A stretch of 64,000 nt of DNA from Vibrio profundi (GCF_005281835.1 NZ_RZIS01000001.1:372001-436000); one strand, 5' to 3'. Shown: positions 28,865-38,857, counted from the stretch's first letter. Made by a program: numbers and translations. The notes: generated by a model not told the origin, from the sequence alone.

Positions 28865-29106
28865 ACTTTCCCCCCAAGTGATTTCATTATAGTCATGGTT
28901 AACCGATTGAGGGAATTATAAAAAGTAATTGTCTCAGCTATATGACTCAAAATAGTAATTCTTTGCTGTGAGTCTAGTTTCGTCACACTTTTGCTAAAAG
29001 TACACCATATGTTACAAAGTGCTTAGCTTTGGTCACATCACCATCAAAATCTATTTGTCATTATTTGAGTATAGTCACTAACAATATTTTCAGCATAAGG
29101 AGCTCA

Positions 29107-29859
29107 ATGACGAATAAGAATGGAGTGTCCGCATTACTTGCATTGTTCAAGGCTATGCTCGGTAGTTTAAGAGACTTATTGCCCATTGTCGCTGTGATCG
29201 CTTTTTTCCAATTAGCCGTACTTCAAGAGCCTCTTCCTAATTTATTGTCTATCTTATTTGGCTTAGTGCTGGTGGTGTTAGGCCTAACTTTCTTTATCTT
29301 TGGATTAGAAATGGGATTGTTTCCCATTGGTGAGTCCATGGCTCAAGCATTTGCTCGAAAAGGGAGCGTCGTATGGTTGTTGATTTTCTCTTTTTGCTTA
29401 GGTTTTGGCACTACCATTGCCGAGCCAGCCCTCACTGCGGTAGCTGCAGAAGCAGCAGAAGTGGCTGCGGAAGGGGGAGTTATCCCGCATAGTATTGCGG
29501 AAATGGAAGACTACGCGGATGGTCTAAGGTTAACGGTTGCACTTTCAGTGGGCGTTGCCATTTTGCTAGGTGTTTTGCGAATTTTAAAAGGTTGGCCAAT
29601 CCAATACATGATAATTGGCGGCTACATCGGTGTCGTGATTTTAACGGGTTTTGCACCAGAGAATATTATAGGTATTGCTTACGATTCGGGCGGTGTCACG
29701 ACTTCTACGATTACAGTCCCGCTCGTTACCGCGCTTGGCGTTGGCTTAGCGTCTGCCATCAAAGGACGAAATCCTATGGTTGACGGCTTTGGTTTGATTG
29801 CGTTCGCTTCTTTACTGCCCATGATGTTTGTAATGGTGTATGGGATGGTGGTGACATGA
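29107..29859 (+). CDS. DUF1538 membrane protein, first of a tandem pair
   Basis: 250 residues, polytopic, about seven hydrophobic segments. It has the motifs [44 protein letters not shown] and [18 protein letters not shown], which recur nearly unchanged in the next protein. These match DUF1538. I recall a DUF1538 pair from Halomonas (UmpAB) reported as a Na+(Li+,K+)/H+ antiporter; that transport role is only an inference here. I chose the ATG at 29107, with AGGAG five bases upstream, over one at 29029. The stop overlaps the next start by four bases (ATGA). Confidence 0.85.
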   Translation: MTNKNGVSALLALFKAMLGSLRDLLPIVAVIAFFQLAVLQEPLPNLLSILFGLVLVVLGLTFFIFGLEMGLFPIGESMAQAFARKGSVVWLLIFSFCLGFGTTIAEPALTAVAAEAAEVAAEGGVIPHSIAEMEDYADGLRLTVALSVGVAILLGVLRILKGWPIQYMIIGGYIGVVILTGFAPENIIGIAYDSGGVTTSTITVPLVTALGVGLASAIKGRNPMVDGFGLIAFASLLPMMFVMVYGMVVT

Positions 29860-30650
29860 TTAGTCTAAGCCAATTCACTGGTACTTTTCTTAGTACAGTC
29901 AGCGATGTTATTCCCATAGCAGCCATTATATTTGGATTCCAAGTGGCTGTGCTTCGCAAACCGGTGACTAACTTGGCGACGGTTTTACTTGGATTTTTCT
30001 ACGTTATTGTGGGTTTGTCGCTATTTCTGCTTGGATTAGAAATGGCCCTGTTTCCTTTAGGTGAAACGATGGCTGAGCAACTCACTGCTCCGGATTTTTT
30101 AAGTGAATTTAAAGTTAGTGAAGGAGTAGCGCTTACACGCATCGATTATTACTGGGTGTATTTGTTCGCATTTTGTATTGGTTTTAGTACCACTATTGCT
30201 GAACCTTCATTGATAGCGGTTGCGATCAAAGCGAATCAGGTGTCTGGTGGCAGTATTCGTGTGAATGGATTGCGAATTGCTGTTGCGCTCGGTGTGGCGA
30301 TAGGTATTTCTTTAGGTAGTTATCGTATTGTCGCTGGAGACCCCATTCATTACTACATTATTGCTGGATATATCGTGGTAGTGATTCAAACCTTCTTTGC
30401 ACCTAAGCTAATAGTGCCGCTGGCTTATGATTCTGGCGGCGTGACCACATCGACAGTGACAGTACCTCTCGTTACTGCTTTGGGATTAGGGCTGGCTTCA
30501 ACGGTACCGGGAAGAAACCCTGTCATTGATGGCTTTGGCTTGATTGCCTTTGCGAGCTTATTTCCCATCATTTCTGTCATGGCTTATGCACAAATCACAC
30601 AGCGATTAAACGACATATGCACCGCTAAGGAGAATAAGGATGCGCTTTAA
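29856..30650 (+). CDS. DUF1538 membrane protein, second of a tandem pair
   Basis: 264 residues, polytopic. It is a paralogue of the upstream protein with the same motifs: [70 protein letters not shown]. The invariant polar residues inside hydrophobic segments (TTIAEP, DSGGVTT, DGFG) look like a substrate or ion path, and two homologous halves on separate chains suggest a heterodimeric transporter (inference). It overlaps the upstream gene by 4 bases and the PII-like gene by 11, so all are tightly coupled. Confidence 0.85.
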   Translation: MISLSQFTGTFLSTVSDVIPIAAIIFGFQVAVLRKPVTNLATVLLGFFYVIVGLSLFLLGLEMALFPLGETMAEQLTAPDFLSEFKVSEGVALTRIDYYWVYLFAFCIGFSTTIAEPSLIAVAIKANQVSGGSIRVNGLRIAVALGVAIGISLGSYRIVAGDPIHYYIIAGYIVVVIQTFFAPKLIVPLAYDSGGVTTSTVTVPLVTALGLGLASTVPGRNPVIDGFGLIAFASLFPIISVMAYAQITQRLNDICTAKENKDAL

Positions 30651-30990
30651 ACTTATCTTGGCATTTGTTGAAGACAGCAAAACAGATGTTGTATTGGATG
30701 CCGCTCGAAATGCGGGCGCAACAGGGGCCACCGTGATTAATAATGCTCGCGGTCAAGGCCTAAATAAGAAGCGAACTTTTTTTGGCTTAACGCTTGAAGT
30801 TCAAAAAGACGTTCTGCTGTTTGTTGTCGAAGAGCACCTGTCGCGGCACATTTTAGAAACGATCAGTGAGGTTGGCGAATTTGACCAAGAGTCTGGACAA
30901 GGTATCGCGGTGCAGATAGACGTTGAAGATGCAGTCGGAGTCGCACATCAAGTGGAAACCTTAACCAAGGTTGTAGAGGATGAGATATGA
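30640..30990 (+). CDS. Divergent PII-like signalling protein
   Basis: 116 residues with the ferredoxin-like PII fold: [33 protein letters not shown], then GQGLNKKRTFFG, DVLLFVVEEHL and GQGIAVQIDVEDAVGV. Compared with GlnB the T-loop is much shortened and the uridylylated Tyr51 is absent, while the nucleotide-facing B-loop region (near GQGIAV) is recognisable. It probably senses adenine nucleotides and regulates the DUF1538 membrane pair, as GlnK does AmtB (inference from operon). The ATG at 30640 lies inside the end of the upstream gene with AAGGAG before it. Confidence 0.85.
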   Translation: MRFKLILAFVEDSKTDVVLDAARNAGATGATVINNARGQGLNKKRTFFGLTLEVQKDVLLFVVEEHLSRHILETISEVGEFDQESGQGIAVQIDVEDAVGVAHQVETLTKVVEDEI

Positions 30991-31394
30991 GCAATCGAGA
31001 GAAAGTGAGAGTGCGAGACGTAATGGCCAACAGTTATGTGATGATTGACGGGTTGAAGACGGTACATGAAGGAATCGAGTTGGCCAGGCAACAGCAAGTC
31101 AAAGCACTAATAGTGAATAAACGTCATGACGACGATGAGTATGGCATCGTACTCATGAATGATATTGCCAAAAAAGTACTCGCTCAAAACCGTTCATCTA
31201 AACGCACCAACATCTATGAGATCATGACAAAGCCAGCCTTGTCCGTTGATCCTGAAATGAACGTTAAATACTGCGCTCGCCTGTTTGAGCGATTTGGGAT
31301 CAGTCGTGCTCCGGTAATCGAAAGTGGGAAGGTCATTGGTATGGTGAGTTATAACAATATTGTGATAAACGGTATGGCTAAAGAGGAAAGCTGA
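30987..31394 (+). CDS. Protein of two CBS domains
   Basis: 135 residues made of two CBS motifs: VRVRDVMANSYVMIDGLKTV with YGIVLMNDIAKKVL (about 7-68), and IYEIMTKPALSVDPEMNVKY with APVIESGKVIGMVSYNNIVI (about 74-131). Such a Bateman module binds adenine nucleotides and acts as an energy or ionic sensor. It overlaps the PII-like gene by four bases (ATGA) and is last in the four-gene unit. It is therefore likely a second regulator of the same membrane pair (inference). Confidence 0.85.
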   Translation: MSNREKVRVRDVMANSYVMIDGLKTVHEGIELARQQQVKALIVNKRHDDDEYGIVLMNDIAKKVLAQNRSSKRTNIYEIMTKPALSVDPEMNVKYCARLFERFGISRAPVIESGKVIGMVSYNNIVINGMAKEES

Positions 31395-31459
31395 GTGTTG
31401 ATGACGAACTAGCAAGGTTTCAGTACAATAGCCATGATAATTTTATGGAGAAGTACGCA

Positions 31460-32005
31460 TTGAAACTATTTTTCGCCTCTGATTTACATGGCTCATTACC
31501 AGCAACGGAAACTGTACTGGAGTTGTACAAACAATCTGGAGCTCAGCATTTAATTATATTGGGTGATATTCTCAATCATGGCCCTAGAAACCCGGTTCCG
31601 GAAGGTTATAACCCTCCAGCCGTCGCCGAGTTGTTAAATCAGTACGCAGATCAAATTATCGCGGTGCGTGGGAATTGTGATAGTGAAGTCGATCAAATGC
31701 TGTTGTCATTCCCAATGATGATGGATTATGCATGGGTATTGCTCGATTCTGGTCGTCGTTTATTTCTTACGCATGGGCACTTATTCAATGCATCCAAAAG
31801 ACCATCGCTAAAAGTTGGTGACGCCATCGCACATGGGCACACACATATCCCTGTTGCGGAATATCAACAGCAGCAATTTATTTTTAACCCGGGTTCCATT
31901 ACATTCCCGCGTAATGAACACGCTGCTAGCTACGGGGTGTTTGAAGACGGCACATTTAGTGTTATCAGCTTAGGCGGTGATGTTATTGTATCTGGTGATT
32001 TATAA
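31460..32005 (+). CDS. yfcE: Phosphodiesterase YfcE
   Basis: 181 residues of the MPP (YfcE/MJ0936) metallophosphoesterase family; the E. coli enzyme (184 residues) is a Mn-dependent phosphodiesterase in vitro. Metal-binding motifs are complete: DLHGS, GDILNHGP, GNCDSE, LTHGHLF and HGHTHIP. The best start is TTG 31460, which gives LKLFFASDLHGS and has GGAG (31447-31450) nine bases upstream. An ATG at 31445 would place that ribosome site inside the gene. It lies 65 bases after the CBS gene and may be read from the same promoter. Confidence 0.92.
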   Translation: MKLFFASDLHGSLPATETVLELYKQSGAQHLIILGDILNHGPRNPVPEGYNPPAVAELLNQYADQIIAVRGNCDSEVDQMLLSFPMMMDYAWVLLDSGRRLFLTHGHLFNASKRPSLKVGDAIAHGHTHIPVAEYQQQQFIFNPGSITFPRNEHAASYGVFEDGTFSVISLGGDVIVSGDL

Positions 32006-32042
32006 CTTTAGTTTCACTCGTCAATGCGACTTGTTGAGTGAG

Positions 32043-32318
32043 CTATTTGGAATCAACATGGCCTAAATCTTTTTCTGGAGCAATTACATCTCGGACACGT
32101 TTTTTGAGTTCTTTTGCTTCAGGGAATCCGCCATCCTTTTTACGTTCCCAAATTTGTACGCCATTGCAGGTAATTTCGAAATGGCCACCTGTATCTGGGT
32201 GCAAATTGACGCTTTCAATTTCCTCACTGAAGGTATGAAGAAGTTCTTGGCATAACCAACTCGCCCTTAACATCCAATTGCATTGACGGCAGTAGTAAAT
32301 TTCGATGGTAGCTTTCAT
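32043..32318 (-). CDS. SelT/SelW/SelH-family (Rdx) protein
   Basis: 91 residues with a thioredoxin-like fold: MKATIEIYYCRQCNWMLRAS carries the CxxC motif (C10, C13), followed by GGHFEITCNGVQIWERKKDGGFPEAKELKKRVRD, the Rdx/SelW pattern. Vertebrate SelW has Sec where this protein has Cys. A redox role is likely; the partner is unknown. It is downstream of the TauE/SafE-like gene by 11 bases, in an operon. Confidence 0.88.
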   Translation of the reverse strand: MKATIEIYYCRQCNWMLRASWLCQELLHTFSEEIESVNLHPDTGGHFEITCNGVQIWERKKDGGFPEAKELKKRVRDVIAPEKDLGHVDSK

Positions 32319-32329
32319 GGTTTCCCTTA

Positions 32330-33085
32330 TTAGATTAATAATTTGATTCCAACCGCAAAGGTTAGTAACTCAAATGCGATCTTGATTACTTTATTACTTG
32401 AACGGTTAGCCAGCATAGCCCCCAAACTGCCCCCAATGAAGGAACTGAGTAATAAGATAGGCAACCATAGCCAATGGACTGGCGCGCCTGCTTGAACAAT
32501 GGCGATACCACCAATACCATTCCAGAATAAGCCAACGCAAATCATGGTCAAGGCTACGGCTTGTTTGTAGCTGTAGCCAAACCATCTAACTAGAAACAAA
32601 GTAACTAAAAGGCCTGAACCAGCGGTCAATGAACCGTTAATAATACCGATGATGGCGAGACCTATGCCACCGATAATCCAACCTAATGTAGTTCGATTGA
32701 TGGGATCTTCTTGTTGCCCTAATTGCTTTTTGAATCGTGAGTAAATGCCGAGCAGTAGGATCATTGCCCCGAGAAGCTTTTGAGCGACTTCATCAGGAAT
32801 CATTAAAACGATATTTGCACCAATTACAACACCAATGCTTCCGGTGAAAATCAAATATATGCAGGCTTTAACGCTTAACTGGCCTTGCTTTATATGGGTG
32901 TACGCAGCGCCCAAGCCGAGTGCAACGCTTGCAACCTTGTGAGTTGCTAATGCTATAGAAAAGGGGAGCCCTAAAAAGATGAGTAAAGGAAACTGAAGTA
33001 GACCTGCACCACCGCCTGATAATGAGGCGAGAGTATTGGCGATGAGGGAGCCAATAAATAGGGTTAGCGAATCGATAATATCCAT
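32330..33085 (-). CDS. TauE/SafE-family (TSUP) membrane transporter
   Basis: About 251 residues with seven to eight hydrophobic helices and the TSUP duplicated motif: LASLSGGGAGLLQFPLLIFL near the N-terminus and GIINGSLTAGSGLLVTLFLV in the second half. Family members export sulfite, sulfoacetate or other anions; the substrate here is unknown. The ATG at 33085 is preferred; a TTG at 33094 is possible. Neither has a clear ribosome site, and a GC-rich hairpin ends 10 bases upstream, so expression may be low or coupled to toxS readthrough. Confidence 0.85.
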   Translation of the reverse strand: MDIIDSLTLFIGSLIANTLASLSGGGAGLLQFPLLIFLGLPFSIALATHKVASVALGLGAAYTHIKQGQLSVKACIYLIFTGSIGVVIGANIVLMIPDEVAQKLLGAMILLLGIYSRFKKQLGQQEDPINRTTLGWIIGGIGLAIIGIINGSLTAGSGLLVTLFLVRWFGYSYKQAVALTMICVGLFWNGIGGIAIVQAGAPVHWLWLPILLLSSFIGGSLGAMLANRSSNKVIKIAFELLTFAVGIKLLI

Positions 33086-33095
33086 ATAATACAAC

Positions 33096-33116
33096 TAGGG
33101 GGCGTCATGCCCCCTA
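33096..33116 (-). terminator. Hairpin after toxS
   Basis: TAGGGGGC (33096-33103) and GCCCCCTA (33109-33116), loop GTCAT, an 8-bp GC-rich stem 18 bases after the toxS stop. Downstream on the minus strand is GTTGTATTAT, only moderately T-rich, so termination may be partial. Confidence 0.6.
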
Positions 33117-33134
33117 AATACCTAACAGAAAGAA

Positions 33135-33650
33135 TTAGTTAGAAAAGAGTACTGTAGAGCCGTGATTTAAGCTAGTCAGAAGTAGCGTCTTAGGGTTAAC
33201 GATATCAATACGGCGGCTTTGCTCAGCATCCATCTTAATGACTTGTGTGATCAGATTTAGCTGCTCTTGAGTAAAGTCTTTGCTTTGCGTTGATGTTACG
33301 TCTTTGAACTCAGTTGGTGAGATCAACAGATAGTTATCGTTAATGTCCCACTGGCCAGTTTCAGAAATGTTGATTATGTTCTGGCTGTTCGCTTCGTTAC
33401 TGAACAAGCGAACTACTGACATACGAATATAGGTACCATTCGGTAGATATTTAGCATTTACCGTAAGCTCAACTTTACTCAGGGGACCAATCGCTTCTTC
33501 TTGACGATGGTTGGTGATGAGAGTCACCATCTTAGATTGCCATTCCTGAGACGTCAGTAATTGCTCAACTTTAGCGTCGCTGCCCCAGTATAGCCATGAG
33601 CTAAAAAAGGCAGAAGCAACAAGGATGGCGATTGAAGCTTTAAGTTTCAT
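33135..33650 (-). CDS. toxS: Transmembrane regulatory protein ToxS
   Basis: 171 residues: one N-terminal transmembrane helix (KASIAILVASAFFSSWLYWG, about 4-23) and a periplasmic domain. ToxS binds the periplasmic part of ToxR, stabilises it and helps sense bile. The ATG at 33650 lies one base after the toxR stop, the usual tight toxRS coupling; an upstream in-frame start at 33716 would lie inside toxR and is unlikely. Sequence conservation of ToxS is modest, so the assignment leans on position as well as topology. Confidence 0.93.
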   Translation of the reverse strand: MKLKASIAILVASAFFSSWLYWGSDAKVEQLLTSQEWQSKMVTLITNHRQEEAIGPLSKVELTVNAKYLPNGTYIRMSVVRLFSNEANSQNIINISETGQWDINDNYLLISPTEFKDVTSTQSKDFTQEQLNLITQVIKMDAEQSRRIDIVNPKTLLLTSLNHGSTVLFSN

Positions 33651-33651
33651 A

Positions 33652-34548
33652 TTAGTTATCACCCTTACAAATTGAGCTGAGATCCGATTGTTCAGTAAAG
33701 ATTCGTAGCGTGACATTTTCGCTAGCGTGTTCTTGATTATGAATGTAATTCAATACTACTTGGTTGTTTTGGCCACCAGTAGCGATAACTTGGTCCGGTT
33801 TACGCTCGTTCGGGTGATCTTCGTTGTACTGAGCAACACATGTCTCAATAGAATTAAGCCAAGAGTCCAGGCTTGGGTGGCTCACCGGAGAAAGAATCTG
33901 CACGCCGTCTACTTCAGATAAGGTTCTGAACTTCGATTCTGCAGGGTTAGTAAATGCAAGCACTAACAGTGGAAGCAGTAACGCTGCCAAGATCACCAGA
34001 CGTGGCGTCCATTTATTCGTTTTTAGATCTGACGTTTCAGTTTGAGCGGTTACAGAAGGTTTAGTCGCCTCAGGCTCGGTAGATTCAGATTGTGTTACTT
34101 CAACCGTTGGCTCTTGCTCTGAAGTTGGCTGAACATCATCGACTGACTCGAAAGGTTCTGACGTTTCTACAGCCACTTGAGTTTGATCATTCGAAGAAAG
34201 TGGGGCTGAACGTTCCACACTGGCAATAAATTGGTAACCACGTTTTGGTACGGTTTTGACAAATTCTGGAGACTTAGTCGAATCCTTTAGCATTTTACGT
34301 AATGTAGAAACGGCTTGAGTTAGGCTTGAGTCGTCTACTTCAAAGCCTTGATCACGCCAAACGTATTCATGAAGTTCATTTCGGGTGATGACTTCGTTTG
34401 GTCTCTCTGAAAGCATTAACAAAATACGACTTTCATTACTCCCAAGGCGAACGATTTCACTGTCATTAGTTTGATCAATCAGTGAATTGCTATTCGGGTC
34501 AAAGACAAACCTTTGCGCTAGGATAAACTTGGTGCCTATATTGCTCAT
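33652..34548 (-). CDS. toxR: Membrane-bound transcriptional activator ToxR
   Basis: 298 residues: a cytoplasmic OmpR-type winged helix (about 5-112; ITRNELHEYVWRDQGFEVDD, KTVPKRGYQFIASVE), a long acidic Glu/Pro/Ser/Thr linker (115-178), one transmembrane helix (about 182-200) and a periplasmic domain with two Cys (C237, C294) that form the regulatory disulfide in V. cholerae. ToxR controls outer membrane porins and bile responses in Vibrio. The porin at 21477 in this window is a possible target (inference). It is divergent from htpG, as in V. cholerae. Confidence 0.97.
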   Translation of the reverse strand: MSNIGTKFILAQRFVFDPNSNSLIDQTNDSEIVRLGSNESRILLMLSERPNEVITRNELHEYVWRDQGFEVDDSSLTQAVSTLRKMLKDSTKSPEFVKTVPKRGYQFIASVERSAPLSSNDQTQVAVETSEPFESVDDVQPTSEQEPTVEVTQSESTEPEATKPSVTAQTETSDLKTNKWTPRLVILAALLLPLLVLAFTNPAESKFRTLSEVDGVQILSPVSHPSLDSWLNSIETCVAQYNEDHPNERKPDQVIATGGQNNQVVLNYIHNQEHASENVTLRIFTEQSDLSSICKGDN

Positions 34549-34704
34549 TGAATTCTTCTATATTGAAATGGTTCTAATTCGATATACCTGTGAAAATGAC
34601 GACTAAATTACACTTCACTTAAGGCTGTTTTATGTTCTTTTATAATTTGAAGCCTTAGCATAATCAAAACAAATCAAAAAAACAGTGTTTTTATGATTTT
34701 TGAC

Positions 34705-34732
34705 CTTGAATTTACAATTGTCATCCTCATGT
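34705..34732 (+). promoter_or_regulatory. Sigma-32 heat-shock promoter of htpG
   Basis: CTTGAA (34705-34710), 14 bases, CCTCATGT (34725-34732), against the consensus CTTGAA-N13/15-CCCCATNT: one mismatch. It lies about 75 bases before the htpG ATG and within the shared toxR/htpG divergent region, where heat-shock transcription is known to affect toxR in V. cholerae. Confidence 0.8.
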
Positions 34733-34808
34733 TAATGAACATATCAAGACCAACTATTTGTAGGGCTTTCCCTCAAGTGTTTAACAGTATAGATGTTTTG
34801 GAGTAAAA

Positions 34809-36713
34809 ATGAGCGAGACAGCAACGCACAATAAAGAAACTCGTGGCTTTCAATCTGAAGTAAAACAACTACTTCATCTGATGATTCATTCACTATATTC
34901 AAACAAAGAGATCTTCTTACGTGAGCTGATTTCAAACGCGTCGGATGCGGCAGATAAACTACGTTTCCAAGCGCTATCAAATGCAGACTTATACCAAGGT
35001 GATGCAGATTTAGGTGTGAAGTTGTCGTTTAACGCAGAAGCGAACACGCTAACCATTTCCGATAATGGTATCGGTATGAGCCGTGAAGACGTTATTGAAC
35101 ACTTAGGTACGATTGCAAAATCAGGTACAGCTGACTTTTTCTCTAAGCTTTCTGAAGATCAATCTAAAGACTCACAATTGATTGGTCAGTTTGGTGTTGG
35201 TTTTTACTCAGCATTCATCGTAGCAGATGCCGTAACTGTACGTACTCGTGCAGCAGGCTCTTCATCTGATCAAGCTGTTCAATGGCATTCTGCGGGTGAA
35301 GGTGAGTACACGATTGAAGATATTACGAAAGAATCTCGTGGTACTGATATCGTTCTTCATATGCGTGAAGAAGGTAAAGAGTTCCTTAATGAGTACCGTT
35401 TACGTGAAGTGATCGGGAAATACTCTGATCATATCGGCATTCCTGTTTCAATTTTAACTGCTGTTAAAGACGAAGAAGGCAAAGAAACCGATGAGAAAAA
35501 GTGGGAGCAAATCAACAAAGCTCAAGCACTTTGGACTCGCAATAAATCGGATATCGAAAAAGAAGAGTACCAAGAGTTCTATAAGCACGTGTCGCATGAC
35601 TTTGCGGATCCATTAACATGGAGCCACAACAAGGTTGAAGGTAAAAACGATTACACGAGTTTGTTGTACATCCCTGCAAAAGCACCTTGGGATATGATGA
35701 ACCGCGATCATAAGAGCGGCCTAAAGCTGTACGTGCAGCGCGTATTTATCATGGACGATGCTGAGCAATTCATGCCTTCTTACATGCGTTTTGTTCGTGG
35801 CTTAATTGATTCGAACGATCTGCCGCTAAACGTATCGCGTGAAATTCTTCAAGATAACAAAGTGACTCAGTCTTTACGTGGCGCATGTACTAAGCGTGTA
35901 TTGACTATGCTTGAGCGTTTATCAAAAAATGATGAAGAAAAGTACCAAGCGTTTTGGAACGAGTTTGGCCTTGTAATGAAAGAAGGCCCAGCAGAAGACA
36001 TGGCAAACAAAGAGAAGATCGCTGGTCTACTTCGTTTTGCATCTACGGAAGTGGACTCTGCTGATCAAACCATCAGCCTAGCGTCTTACGTTGAGCGTAT
36101 GAAAGAAGGCCAAGATAAGATCTACTACTTAACAGCAGATAGCTACGCTGCTGCGAAGAACAGCCCGCACCTTGAGCAATTCAAAGCAAAAGGTATCGAA
36201 GTTGTGCTTATGTACGATCGTATTGATGAGTTCTTGATGAACTACTTGAATGAATTCGACGGTAAGCAATTCCAATCGATCAGTAAAGCAGGCTTAGATT
36301 TAAGCAAGTTTGAAGGTGAAGAAGAGAAAGAAAAGCAGAAAGAAACTGAAGAAGAATTTAAGTCAGTGGTAGAGCGCACTCAAGCTTACCTTGGTGACCG
36401 AGTAAAAGAAGTGCGTACTACATTCAAACTAGCGACTACGCCAGCGGTTGTGGTAACGGACGACTTCGAAATGGGTACACAGATGGCTAAGCTTCTTGAA
36501 GCGGCTGGCCAAGCTGCGCCTGAAGTGAAATACATTTTCGAAATCAATCCTGAGCACGCATTAGTTAAGCAAATGGCAGATGAAGCTGATGAAGAAGCCT
36601 TCGGCCGCTGGGTTGAAGTGCTATTAGGCCAAGCGATGCTTGCTGAGAAAGGCTCGATGGAAGATCCTTCGCAATTCTTAGGTGCTATAAATAACCTTTT
36701 GACTAAGGGCTAA
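34809..36713 (+). CDS. htpG: Hsp90-family chaperone HtpG
   Basis: 634 residues. The N-terminal GHKL ATPase has [19 protein letters not shown], the DNGIGM motif, GTIAKSGT and [11 protein letters not shown], followed by the middle domain with catalytic Arg ([13 protein letters not shown]) and the C-terminal dimerisation domain. The bacterial protein lacks the MEEVD tail, as here. It starts at ATG 34809 with GGAG upstream and is expressed from the sigma-32 promoter. A terminator follows. Confidence 0.98.
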   Translation: MSETATHNKETRGFQSEVKQLLHLMIHSLYSNKEIFLRELISNASDAADKLRFQALSNADLYQGDADLGVKLSFNAEANTLTISDNGIGMSREDVIEHLGTIAKSGTADFFSKLSEDQSKDSQLIGQFGVGFYSAFIVADAVTVRTRAAGSSSDQAVQWHSAGEGEYTIEDITKESRGTDIVLHMREEGKEFLNEYRLREVIGKYSDHIGIPVSILTAVKDEEGKETDEKKWEQINKAQALWTRNKSDIEKEEYQEFYKHVSHDFADPLTWSHNKVEGKNDYTSLLYIPAKAPWDMMNRDHKSGLKLYVQRVFIMDDAEQFMPSYMRFVRGLIDSNDLPLNVSREILQDNKVTQSLRGACTKRVLTMLERLSKNDEEKYQAFWNEFGLVMKEGPAEDMANKEKIAGLLRFASTEVDSADQTISLASYVERMKEGQDKIYYLTADSYAAAKNSPHLEQFKAKGIEVVLMYDRIDEFLMNYLNEFDGKQFQSISKAGLDLSKFEGEEEKEKQKETEEEFKSVVERTQAYLGDRVKEVRTTFKLATTPAVVVTDDFEMGTQMAKLLEAAGQAAPEVKYIFEINPEHALVKQMADEADEEAFGRWVEVLLGQAMLAEKGSMEDPSQFLGAINNLLTKG

Positions 36714-36731
36714 TAGAAAAAATATGTAGAT

Positions 36732-36757
36732 AAAAGCTCGCTTCTGCGAGCTTTTTT
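36732..36757 (+). terminator. Terminator of htpG
   Basis: AAAAGCTCGC (36732-36741), loop TTCT, GCGAGCTTTT (36746-36755), then TT. Confidence 0.92.
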
Positions 36758-36762
36758 GTTGT

Positions 36763-36786
36763 AAATGACGCGAATGTGCGTCATTT
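36763..36786. repeat. Palindrome 1 upstream of adk
   Basis: AAATGACGC and GCGTCATTT form 9-bp perfect arms with loop GAATGT. The core 20 bases (36765-36784) match the palindrome at 36901-36920 at 16 of 20 positions. No T tract follows. Confidence 0.7.
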
Positions 36787-36869
36787 GTAAATAATTAGAA
36801 AATGGGATTGTAAGACAGGATATCAATCATATTCTTTAGTCTTAAATTCAGCCATATTGAATATTAATG

Positions 36870-36878
36870 TGGTAGAAT
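36870..36878 (+). promoter_or_regulatory. Candidate extended -10 promoter of adk
   Basis: TGG followed by TAGAAT (36873-36878) is a good extended -10. No strong -35 is seen at the right distance. The start site would be near 36885, giving a leader of about 190 bases. Confidence 0.45.
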
Positions 36879-36900
36879 GCCCGACCTAAATACGGCAAAG

Positions 36901-36920
36901 ATTACGCGAACATGCGTAAT
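36901..36920. repeat. Palindrome 2 in the adk leader
   Basis: ATTACGC (36901-36907), centre GAACAT, GCGTAAT (36914-36920). Compared with palindrome 1, G/C at positions 3 and 18 become T/A here, so the symmetry is kept by paired changes. Confidence 0.7.
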
Positions 36921-36947
36921 TGTTTCGCTCAGTATTAATTTTAAACG

Positions 36948-37718
<771 letters not shown>

Positions 37719-37754
37719 TTGGCTAACAGGCCGATTTATAATTTGATATATTGG

Positions 37755-37780
37755 AAGCGGCCTTAAAGGTCGCTTTTTTT
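37755..37780 (+). terminator. Terminator of adk
   Basis: AAGCGGCC (37755-37762), loop TTAAA, GGTCGCTT (37768-37775; one G-U), then five T. Confidence 0.85.
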
Positions 37781-37841
37781 ATCTCTGTATTTCTTCAATA
37801 TTGTCGATAGACGTATTCGCTACTGATTGTTTTAGGTTCGT

Positions 37842-38804
37842 ATGGAAAACAAAAAGAAACAAGGTGTGCTGCTGGTTAACTTAGGCACACCTGATGAAGC
37901 AACCGCTCCTGCTGTAAAACGCTTTTTAAGTGAATTCTTACTTGATAAACGTGTGGTGAGCTTAAATCGCTTAATCTGGTATCCGCTTCTAAAAGGCGCA
38001 ATTTTACCAGTGAGATCACCTAAGGTTGCAAAACTCTATCAATCAGTGTGGATGGACGAAGGTTCACCTTTGCTCGTGTACTCTAAAGCTCAAGTACGTA
38101 AACTTAAAACAGCGTTGGATATGCCTGTGGAGCTAGGAATGACTTATGGTAATCCTAGTCTTAAGTCGGGAGTTCAGGCGTTACTAGACCAAGGTGTTGA
38201 AGACATCATAGTGTTACCTTTATATCCACAATATTCAGGGACGACGACTGCAGCGGTGTCTGATGGTTTGACTAAAGCGTTCAAAACTATGCCTGTCGTG
38301 CCTAGCTATCGATTTATTAATGATTACTATCAGCACCCTTTGTACATTAAAGCATTGGCTGAAAGTGTAAGAGAGCAATGGCAAGAACATGGCAAAGGCG
38401 ACTACTTGTTATGTTCTTATCATGGTATTCCGAAACGTTTAGCTGATCAGGGAGATATCTACCCGTTACATTGCCAAAAAACGACTGAATTGTTAGCTCA
38501 AGAATTAGGGTTATCTAGCAATGAAATAGGGATGACTTATCAATCTCGCTTTGGTCGTGAAGAATGGTTAAAACCTTATACTGATGAGACCTTGGAAGCT
38601 TTACCGAGCAAAGGTGTTAAAAAGCTTGATATCATGGCGCCTGCATTTTCGGTAGATTGTTTGGAAACGCTTGAAGAGATATCTGACCAGTGCAAGGAAA
38701 CATTCATCGACGCTGGTGGTACAGATTTTAGCTATATCATGTGCCTTAACGACAGAGATTCGCACATCGATATGATGGCTCAATTGGTGGCGCATTACCG
38801 CTAA
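37842..38804 (+). CDS. hemH: Ferrochelatase
   Basis: Inserts Fe2+ into protoporphyrin IX, the last step of heme synthesis. 320 residues (E. coli 320), with [14 protein letters not shown] at the N-terminus, [14 protein letters not shown], the catalytic His in [10 protein letters not shown] (about 192-201) and the acidic metal path ETLEEISDQ near 270. It lies 123 bases after adk beyond a terminator, so it probably has its own promoter. YfeX, also in this window, handles related porphyrins, but the two are far apart. Confidence 0.97.
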   Translation: MENKKKQGVLLVNLGTPDEATAPAVKRFLSEFLLDKRVVSLNRLIWYPLLKGAILPVRSPKVAKLYQSVWMDEGSPLLVYSKAQVRKLKTALDMPVELGMTYGNPSLKSGVQALLDQGVEDIIVLPLYPQYSGTTTAAVSDGLTKAFKTMPVVPSYRFINDYYQHPLYIKALAESVREQWQEHGKGDYLLCSYHGIPKRLADQGDIYPLHCQKTTELLAQELGLSSNEIGMTYQSRFGREEWLKPYTDETLEALPSKGVKKLDIMAPAFSVDCLETLEEISDQCKETFIDAGGTDFSYIMCLNDRDSHIDMMAQLVAHYR

Positions 38805-38827
38805 TGGCGCGAAATTAGACAACTGTC

Positions 38828-38857
38828 AAAAGGGCTGCTCATTGAGCAGCCCTTTTT
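38828..38857. terminator. Terminator between hemH and the peptide transporter
   Basis: AAAAGGGCTGCTCA (38828-38841) mirrors TGAGCAGCCCTTTT (38843-38856), followed by T. It serves both convergent genes. Confidence 0.9.
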
